Source: Rouxiella sp. S1S-2 (GTDB lineage: Bacteria > Pseudomonadota > Gammaproteobacteria > Enterobacterales > Enterobacteriaceae). Taken from it: DNA of 64,000 nucleotides. The notes below the pieces were generated by a model. That model was given only the letters and a program-made list of their open reading frames with translations. It made no database searches and was not told where the DNA came from. This document shows, piece after piece, positions 58,373-64,000 of the stretch. The number at the start of each line of letters is the position of its first letter. Position 1 is the stretch's first letter. Made by a program: the position numbers and the translations under genes. Where the stretch lies: assembly GCF_009208105.1 (NCBI RefSeq), contig NZ_WFKL01000001.1:4154001-4218000 (forward strand). Direction: 5' to 3'.

Positions 58373-58409
58373 GTCATTGACGCTGCCGCGATGCCGTAAC
58401 GTCAATGAC
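58373..58409. repeat. Inverted repeat between ybeY and ybeX
   Basis: Perfect 10-bp arms GTCATTGACG and CGTCAATGAC enclose a 17-nt loop, with no T-run. The left arm sequence also occurs at 47217-47226 in the nagB-nagA gap. It may be a transcript-stability hairpin or part of a small repeat family. Confidence 0.5.
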
Positions 58410-58446
58410 TAACTTTTCCTTACTATGAGAATACCACCCCAACGCC

Positions 58447-59325
58447 ATGAGCGATGACCACCCACAAAACAGCGACAGCCCCAGTCCCAAGAAGGGCTTC
58501 TTTTCCCTTATTCTCAGCCAGTTATTTCACGGTGAACCCAAAAACCGTGGCGATTTGGTTGAGCTGATCCGTGATTCCGAACAAAACGATCTGATCGACC
58601 CCGATACCCGTGACATGCTGGAAGGCGTGATGGATATCGCCGAGCAGCGCGTGCGCGACATCATGATCCCTCGTTCACAAATGATTACTCTAAAACGCAA
58701 TCAGCCCATCGAAGAGTGCCTCGACGTCATTATCGAATCGGCTCACTCGCGTTTTCCAATCATCAGCGAGGATAAGGACCATATTGAAGGCATTTTAATG
58801 GCAAAAGATTTACTGCCATTTATGCGCACGGAATCAGAGCCGTTCAGCATTGATAAAGTGCTAAGAACCGCTGTGGTAGTGCCTGAAAGCAAGCGCGTTG
58901 ACCGCATGCTGAAAGAGTTCCGCTCCCAGCGCTATCATATGGCCATTGTGGTTGACGAATTTGGTGGTGTTTCCGGTCTGGTAACCATTGAAGACATTCT
59001 TGAGCTGATCGTGGGTGAAATTGAAGACGAATACGATGACGAAGAAGACCTCGACATCCGCCAGCTCAGCCGACACACCTATACCGTTCGCGCACTCGCG
59101 CCTATCGAAGATTTCAATGAAGTGTTCAACACCAACTTCAGCGATGACGAAGTCGATACTATCGGCGGTTTGGTTATGCAGTCATTCGGGCACCTCCCGG
59201 CCCGCGGCGAAACTATCGACATTGACGGTTACTCATTCAAAGTTGCCATGGCCGATAGCCGCCGTATCATTCAGGTTCACGTAAAAATCCCGGACGATGC
59301 GCCGCAACCGAAACTGGAAGAATAA
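58447..59325 (+). CDS. ybeX: CBS-domain protein CorC/YbeX
   Basis: This cytoplasmic protein (292 aa) has two CBS domains (about 65-190) and a C-terminal CorC_HlyC domain (about 205-285). It is linked to magnesium/cobalt homeostasis and, through its operon, to ribosome function. [19 protein letters not shown] opens the first CBS domain, and [17 protein letters not shown] is in the second. It lies 147 nt after ybeY, a longer gap than usual, which contains the inverted repeat at 58373-58409. Confidence 0.95.
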   Translation: MSDDHPQNSDSPSPKKGFFSLILSQLFHGEPKNRGDLVELIRDSEQNDLIDPDTRDMLEGVMDIAEQRVRDIMIPRSQMITLKRNQPIEECLDVIIESAHSRFPIISEDKDHIEGILMAKDLLPFMRTESEPFSIDKVLRTAVVVPESKRVDRMLKEFRSQRYHMAIVVDEFGGVSGLVTIEDILELIVGEIEDEYDDEEDLDIRQLSRHTYTVRALAPIEDFNEVFNTNFSDDEVDTIGGLVMQSFGHLPARGETIDIDGYSFKVAMADSRRIIQVHVKIPDDAPQPKLEE

Positions 59326-59348
59326 TTTATTCATGGCAACAAGATTCT

Positions 59349-59474
59349 TATACCCAATAGATTTCGTGTCACAGGAAGGCGGTAAAGGAACGCATCCTCA
59401 GGAGCTTACCCAGGTAAGTAACTGGGGTAAGAGAGTGAAGCCAACGCATCTGTGGTGTGAAATATGATGGGTAT
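59349..59474 (+). repeat. ERIC/IRU element
   Basis: This element of about 126 bp starts ATACCCAATAGATTTCGTG and ends GATGGGTAT. Its core, CAGGAGCTTACCCAGGTAAG followed by TAACTGGGG, matches the enterobacterial repetitive intergenic consensus, as does the GAAGCCAACGCA segment. It fills the ybeX-lnt gap, and its right end overlaps the first codons of lnt. Confidence 0.9.
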
Positions 59475-60987
59475 GTATCAACGTCAGCGGGTGAGAGGCC
59501 TGCTGGCGATACTGTTTGGTGCCTGTGGCACACTCTCTTTCTCCCCCTATGATTTTTGGCCCGCGGCCATTATTTCGTTGTTTGGCCTGTTGCTGGTCAC
59601 GCTTGACCGACGCCCAGGCCAGTCTGCGTTGCTGGGATTCTGCTGGGGTTTGGGGCTGTTTGGCAGCGGCGTTAACTGGGTTTATGTGAGTATCGCGACC
59701 TTTGGCGGTATGCCGGAAGCCGTAAACCTGTTTTTGGTCGCGCTGCTTGCGGTCTATCTGTCGCTCTACACCCTGCTATTTGCCGGCCTGCTGGCCAAGC
59801 TGTGGCCAAAAACCACCTGGTGGCGCCTGGCACTCGCCGCGCCCGCCCTGTGGCAGGTTACTGAGTTTTTACGTGGTTGGGTGCTTACCGGCTTCCCGTG
59901 GTTGCAGTTCGGTTATAGCCAGATCAATGGTCCGCTAAAAGGTCTGGCGCCGCTTGGCGGTGTTGAAACCATCACCTTTGTGATGATGTCGCTCAGCGGG
60001 TTGCTGGTTTATGCCCTGCATCAGCGCAAGGCTGTACCGGCAGTCATTGCGGCAGCTATGCTACTATTGCCCTGGCCGCTGCAGAAGATCCACTGGTTTA
60101 CACCTCAGACTGACAAAACCGTCGACATTGCGATGGTGCAAGGAAATATTCCGCAGTCAATGAAGTGGGATCCGAAAGCGCTTATCTCAACGCTGCAGGC
60201 CTATCTCGACGAATCGCGTCCCTATCTCGGCAAGGCAAAAATCATAATTTGGCCTGAGTCGGCTATTCCGGATATCGAGTCAGACCAGCAGCAGTTCCTG
60301 ACTATGATGGATGACCTGACTCGCTCGCATAACAGCCAGCTGATAACCGGCATTGTTGACTACCAGCGCACTCCAGCCGGTGCTAAAACATACAACAGCG
60401 TGATTGCTCTGGGCGGCCCCGAGCAGTATCGCTATCCGGATCCAAACCGTTACACCAAATATCACCTCGTGCCTTTCGGTGAGTTTGTGCCAATGGAAGA
60501 ATTACTGCGTCCACTTGCGCCCTTCTTTGATTTGCCGATGTCCTCTTTCAGCCGCGGTAATTATATTCAGCCGCCGCTGCACGTAGCCGGGTTGAACTTC
60601 ACTACTGCAATTTGCTATGAAATTGTGGAAGGTGAACAGGTGCGGGAGAACTTCCGTCCTGATACCAATTTACTGCTCACTGTCTCGAACGACGCCTGGT
60701 TTGGTCATTCAATTGGTCCGTGGCAGCACTTCCAGATGGCACGTATGCGGGCCGTTGAACTGGGTCGTCCGTTGTTGCGCAGTACTAACAATGGGGTCAC
60801 CGGTGCCATTGACGCAGAAGGTAATGTGATTGCCGTCATACCGCAGTTCACCCGCCAAGTACTGGATGTTAAGGTTACGCCAACACAGGGCATCACGCCG
60901 TATGCAAGACTGGGCGTATGGCCGGTGTGGATCCTTACCCTGCTGTTTGCCATTGCCGCCTTTACATTGGGTCGCCGCAAAAACTAG
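59464..60987 (+). CDS. lnt: Apolipoprotein N-acyltransferase
   Basis: This inner-membrane enzyme (507 aa) adds the third acyl chain to lipoproteins. The N-terminal part has about six transmembrane helices. The carbon-nitrogen-hydrolase domain follows, with the catalytic Glu in WPESAIPD, Lys in the [11 protein letters not shown] block and Cys in [11 protein letters not shown] final helix is at the C terminus. The first residues (MMGMYQRQR) differ from E. coli and are encoded by the end of the ERIC element. ATG 59464, 59467 or 59473 could be used; none has a strong Shine-Dalgarno sequence. Confidence 0.95.
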   Translation: MMGMYQRQRVRGLLAILFGACGTLSFSPYDFWPAAIISLFGLLLVTLDRRPGQSALLGFCWGLGLFGSGVNWVYVSIATFGGMPEAVNLFLVALLAVYLSLYTLLFAGLLAKLWPKTTWWRLALAAPALWQVTEFLRGWVLTGFPWLQFGYSQINGPLKGLAPLGGVETITFVMMSLSGLLVYALHQRKAVPAVIAAAMLLLPWPLQKIHWFTPQTDKTVDIAMVQGNIPQSMKWDPKALISTLQAYLDESRPYLGKAKIIIWPESAIPDIESDQQQFLTMMDDLTRSHNSQLITGIVDYQRTPAGAKTYNSVIALGGPEQYRYPDPNRYTKYHLVPFGEFVPMEELLRPLAPFFDLPMSSFSRGNYIQPPLHVAGLNFTTAICYEIVEGEQVRENFRPDTNLLLTVSNDAWFGHSIGPWQHFQMARMRAVELGRPLLRSTNNGVTGAIDAEGNVIAVIPQFTRQVLDVKVTPTQGITPYARLGVWPVWILTLLFAIAAFTLGRRKN

Positions 60988-61474
60988 TCCCTATACGCTA
61001 TACAAACTCCTTATCAAGGGCACTTAACGGTGCCCTTGCCTGTTTTAAGTGCGGCATCATCCTTTGCCAAAATTCAGGCTCCAGTTCCCTCGCCTTTTCA
61101 GGATTTTTATTCACTCTGCTTAACACCACCGGCTTACGATAAATTCGGCTAATGTGCTCAACTGGCATGTATATTGCTACATCTTGTTGAAAGATATCTT
61201 ATTTATAAACGTATATTGGCTCGCTGCATCGTTTTGACACATTTTGATGAATAAACGGTCACCATTACAGTGCAACAGCCGCTGGTTGCTTGGATTTGGT
61301 GCGCGCTTAGTCTCAAAAAAGAAACATAATGATTTCACATTGTTCACATTACGCTATCTTCTCATTGCAGAGATCGCTGTGAACTAAGCGGCGAGCGGGT
61401 TTACGAAAGATTTATTACCGGATTCATATTTGATCCTTCACGGAGGATCCATCACTAAGCAAAGGAGTTGGACC
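60988..61474 (+). other. lnt-gltI intergenic region
   Basis: This stretch of about 490 bp holds no supported gene. A 9-bp perfect hairpin (61015-61023 with 61030-61038) just after lnt is followed by a weak CCTGTTTT tail and is the likely lnt terminator. The rest is AT-rich and should contain the gltI promoter and leader. A TTGACA at 61234-61239 lacks a well-spaced -10, so I do not call it. Confidence 0.55.
61015..61046 (+). terminator. Probable terminator of ybeZYX-lnt
   Basis: The stem CAAGGGCAC/GTGCCCTTG with a 6-nt loop is followed by CCTGTTTT. The T-run is interrupted, so efficiency is uncertain. Confidence 0.65.
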
Positions 61475-62371
61475 ATGCAAATGCGCAAACTGGTGTTGTC
61501 GGTACTGCTGGCAAGTGTCGCCGCAAGTAGCCTAGCCCATGCCGAAGAACTGACTGGTACGCTGAAAAAAATTAAAGATAATGGCGTGATCGTTGTCGGC
61601 CACCGCGAATCTTCCGTGCCATTCTCTTATTACAACAATGAGCAAAAAGTGGTGGGTTACTCACAGGATTTTTCAAATGCCATCGTTGATGCCGTTAAGA
61701 AAAAGCTGAACGCGCCTAATTTACAGGTAAAAATGCTGCCGATTACTTCGCAGAACCGCATCCCGCTGCTGCAAAACGGCACTTACGATTTTGAGTGTGG
61801 TTCAACCACCAATAACGTTGAGCGTCAGCAACAGGCGGCCTTTTCAGACACTATCTTCGTGATCGGTACTCGCCTGCTGGTTAAGAAAGGCTCGCCGATT
61901 AAAGATTTCGAAGACCTGAAAGGCAAAACCGTGGTTGTCACTTCAGGAACGACGTCTGAAGTTCTGCTGCACAAGCTGAACGACGACAAAAAATTGGACA
62001 TGAAAATCATCAGCACCAAAGACCACGGTGATTCATTCCGCACGCTGGAAACCGGTCGCGCCGCGGCCTTTATGATGGATGATGCCCTGCTGGCCGGCGA
62101 ACGTGCTAAAGCCAAAAAACCTGATGACTGGGTCATTTTGGGTACGCCACAGTCGAAGGAAGCCTACGGCTGTATGCTGCGTAAAGACGATCCTGAGTTC
62201 AAGAAATTGGTTGATGACACCATCTCTACTGCCGAAACCTCAGGCGAAGCGACCAAATGGTTCGAAACCTGGTTCAAAAAACCTATTCCTCCAAAAAATC
62301 TGAACATGAACTTTGAACTGTCCGACGACATGAAAGCTTTGTTCAAAGCGCCTAATGACAAAGCGCTGTAA
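61475..62371 (+). CDS. gltI: Glutamate/aspartate ABC transporter substrate-binding protein
   Basis: This periplasmic binding protein (298 aa) of the GltIJKL importer opens with a signal peptide ending SSLAHA|EELTG. The mature protein has the amino-acid-binding fold with VVGHRESSVPFSYY and ECGSTTNNVERQ. ATG 61475 is preceded by AAAGGAG at 7-nt spacing; 15 in-frame codons upstream are excluded. It is followed by a strong hairpin terminator, so most transcripts should end before gltJ. Confidence 0.97.
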   Translation: MQMRKLVLSVLLASVAASSLAHAEELTGTLKKIKDNGVIVVGHRESSVPFSYYNNEQKVVGYSQDFSNAIVDAVKKKLNAPNLQVKMLPITSQNRIPLLQNGTYDFECGSTTNNVERQQQAAFSDTIFVIGTRLLVKKGSPIKDFEDLKGKTVVVTSGTTSEVLLHKLNDDKKLDMKIISTKDHGDSFRTLETGRAAAFMMDDALLAGERAKAKKPDDWVILGTPQSKEAYGCMLRKDDPEFKKLVDDTISTAETSGEATKWFETWFKKPIPPKNLNMNFELSDDMKALFKAPNDKAL

Positions 62372-62516
62372 CTCAACACTGAAGTATCCCCTGTGCCATC
62401 GGCTCTGCGGCTAGGCAAAGGGGAAGTGATGATGTCCTAGAGTACAGACAGGGACAGGAACCTGCGAAACAGCAGGGAGAATGCGGGGTGGTCGTTCCCC
62501 ACCCCGCAATTCTTTT
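62372..62516 (+). ncRNA. sroC: SroC-like sRNA from gltI 3' region
   Basis: In E. coli and Salmonella the gltI-gltJ gap yields SroC, an Hfq-bound RNA cut from the gltI transcript that sponges GcvB. Here the gap is 210 nt and ends in a strong intrinsic terminator, the arrangement expected of SroC. The 5' end is set by processing and is uncertain; it may lie inside gltI. I have not confirmed the GcvB-pairing segments. Confidence 0.55.
62482..62516 (+). terminator. Terminator between gltI and gltJ
   Basis: The perfect 10-bp GC-rich stem (62482-62491 with 62499-62508) and 7-nt loop are followed by ATTCTTTT. It should end most gltI transcripts and let some through to gltJKL, giving an excess of binding protein. 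Confidence 0.88.
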
Positions 62517-62581
62517 AAAAAGTGAAACACTCATCTGTAACGTCATCACTCGGCAAGGCAACACCATAATCGGAGTTTTTT

Positions 62582-63322
62582 ATGTCTTCAGGCTGGAATT
62601 GGGGCATTTTTCTCGAACAGGCCCCGTTCGGTAATACCACGTATCTCGGCTGGATCTGGTCTGGTTTTCAGGTCACGATTGCACTTTCACTCTGCGCCTG
62701 GGTAATTGCATTTTTCATAGGCTCGGTGTTCGGTATTTTACGCACGGTGCCGAACCGTTTTCTCTCCACTCTTGGCACCTGTTACGTTGAGCTTTTCCGT
62801 AACGTACCGCTGATTGTGCAGTTCTTTATCTGGTATTTAGTGGTACCTGAGCTGCTGCCCGAAAATATCGGCATGTGGTTTAAACAGGATTTGGATCCAA
62901 ACGTTCAATTCTTTGTCTCTTCCATGGTTTGCCTCGGCTTGTTCACCGCTGCCCGCGTTTGCGAGCAGGTGCGCGCCGCGATTCAATCTCTGCCAAGCGG
63001 CCAGCAGGCTGCCGGTTTGGCCATGGGTCTGACCCTGCCGCAAACCTATCGCTACGTCCTGCTGCCCAACGCCTATCGCGTCATTGTGCCGCCGTTGACT
63101 TCAGAGATGCTTAACCTGGTAAAAAACTCGGCGATTGCCTCCACCATCGGCTTGGTCGACATGGCGGCACAGGCGGGCAAACTGCTCGACTATTCCGCCC
63201 ATGCCTACGAGTCTTTTGCCGCCATCACGCTGGCTTACGTCCTCATCAACGCGGTCATTATGCTTATCATGCAACAGGTTGAACGCAAGATTCGCCTGCC
63301 GGGCACAATGGGGAGCAAATAA
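62582..63322 (+). CDS. gltJ: Glutamate/aspartate ABC transporter permease
   Basis: This inner-membrane permease (246 aa) is one of the two channel subunits of GltIJKL. Several transmembrane helices are seen. The HisM-type EAA-like loop lies around AAGLAMGLTLPQTYRYVLLP, where the ATPase GltL docks. TCGGAG is a usable ribosome-binding site 9 nt before the ATG. Its stop is 3 nt before gltK. Confidence 0.97.
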   Translation: MSSGWNWGIFLEQAPFGNTTYLGWIWSGFQVTIALSLCAWVIAFFIGSVFGILRTVPNRFLSTLGTCYVELFRNVPLIVQFFIWYLVVPELLPENIGMWFKQDLDPNVQFFVSSMVCLGLFTAARVCEQVRAAIQSLPSGQQAAGLAMGLTLPQTYRYVLLPNAYRVIVPPLTSEMLNLVKNSAIASTIGLVDMAAQAGKLLDYSAHAYESFAAITLAYVLINAVIMLIMQQVERKIRLPGTMGSK

Positions 63323-63325
63323 TTT

Positions 63326-64000
63326 ATGTATCAATTTGACTGGAGTTCAGTAGTCCCCAGCCTGCCCTACCTGCTTAACGGCATGGTGATTACTCTCGAA
63401 ATTACCGCTATTGCTATCGTCTTTGGCATCCTGTGGGGAACGCTGCTGGCGGTAATGCGCCTGTCGAGCTTCAAGCCTATCAGCTGGTTTGCGCGCATTT
63501 ACGTTAACCTGTTCCGCGCCGTGCCGCTGGTTATGGTCCTGCTGTGGTTTTATCTGGTGGTGCCAAGTTTCCTGCAAAAAGTGCTCGGCCTGTCGCCAAA
63601 AACCGATATTCGTCTGATATCCGCGATGGTGGCCTTTGCGCTGTTCGAAGCGGCTTATTATTCCGAGATCATCCGCGCCGGTATTCAAAGTATTGCTCGC
63701 GGACAGTCTTCCGCCGCGCTGGCACTCGGTATGACCCACTGGCAGTCGATGCAGCTGATTATTTTGCCTCAGGCGTTTCGCGCCATGGTGCCGCTGCTGC
63801 TGACTCAGGCCATCGTATTATTCCAGGATACTTCGCTGGTGTACGTGTTGAGCCTGGCGGACTTCTTCCGCACGGCAACCAATATCGGCGAGCGTGACGG
63901 AACGCAGGTCGAAATGATCCTGTTTGCCGGATTTGTTTACTTTGTTATCAGCATCTCTGCCTCTTTGCTGGTGAGCTATTTGAAGAAAAGGACCCTTTCA
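63326..64000 (+). CDS. gltK: Glutamate/aspartate ABC transporter permease, cut by window end
   Basis: The second permease of GltIJKL begins at ATG 63326 ([19 protein letters not shown]). It stays open for 225 codons to the last base of the window. E. coli GltK is 224 residues, so only the final residue or residues and the stop are likely missing. The EAA-type loop [20 protein letters not shown] and the [20 protein letters not shown] segment are conserved. gltL, the ATPase, should follow outside the window. Confidence 0.95.
   Translation, partial: MYQFDWSSVVPSLPYLLNGMVITLEITAIAIVFGILWGTLLAVMRLSSFKPISWFARIYVNLFRAVPLVMVLLWFYLVVPSFLQKVLGLSPKTDIRLISAMVAFALFEAAYYSEIIRAGIQSIARGQSSAALALGMTHWQSMQLIILPQAFRAMVPLLLTQAIVLFQDTSLVYVLSLADFFRTATNIGERDGTQVEMILFAGFVYFVISISASLLVSYLKKRTLS

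Overview
The window is a stretch of enterobacterial chromosome. Gene order and protein sequences follow the E. coli K-12 region from the sdh/suc cluster through gltA, nei-pxp, ybgI, phr-ybgA, kdp, pgm-seqA, fldA-fur, glnS, nag and asnB, then a tRNA cluster, ubiF, miaB, ybeZYX-lnt and gltIJK. Products differ enough from E. coli, and the accessory content differs enough, to suggest Yersiniaceae or a close relative (Rahnella, Ewingella, Rouxiella or Serratia type). I cannot fix the genus from this sequence alone.

Layout. Bases 1-335 are AT-rich and hold a perfect FNR box, probably the control region of a gene off the left edge. 335-10232 (minus strand) is sdhCDAB-sucABCD: succinate dehydrogenase, 2-oxoglutarate dehydrogenase and succinyl-CoA synthetase. 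It is divergent from gltA (citrate synthase), so this block carries much of the TCA cycle. 12.4-15.03 kb is an AT-rich accessory segment with a small membrane protein and a 652-residue effector-like protein. That protein has a C-terminal CE-clan cysteine peptidase/acetyltransferase signature and an N-terminal half full of eukaryotic-type binding motifs. 15.07-18.9 kb (minus) is a pxpBCA-pcp-nei operon: pyroglutamate release, ATP-dependent hydrolysis of 5-oxoproline to glutamate, and DNA repair. 19.1-24.9 kb holds an MFS transporter, ybgI, an exported class II cAMP phosphodiesterase, photolyase and a DUF523-DUF1722 protein. A large multidomain chitinase and ybfA follow. 28.6-36.6 kb is kdpFABCDE, high-affinity potassium uptake with its sensor/regulator.

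36.7-44 kb carries pgm-seqA, ybfF, ybfE, fldA, fur with its uof leader, and glnS. 44-50.5 kb is the divergent nagE / nagBACD amino-sugar regulon, with two NagC operators and a CRP site between the arms. asnB, a six-tRNA operon (Met-Leu-Gln-Gln-Met-Gln), ubiF, miaB, ybeZ-ybeY-ybeX-lnt and the glutamate/aspartate ABC transporter gltI-gltJ-gltK complete the window. gltK runs to the last base.

Most of the region is conserved housekeeping DNA. The strongest candidate for something undescribed is the effector-like gene at 13071-15029. Smaller points of interest are an ERIC element whose end overlaps the lnt start, a second ERIC-like palindrome in front of kdpF, a PadR-family gene remnant beside pgm, an exported cAMP phosphodiesterase, and a chitinase with its own domain arrangement.
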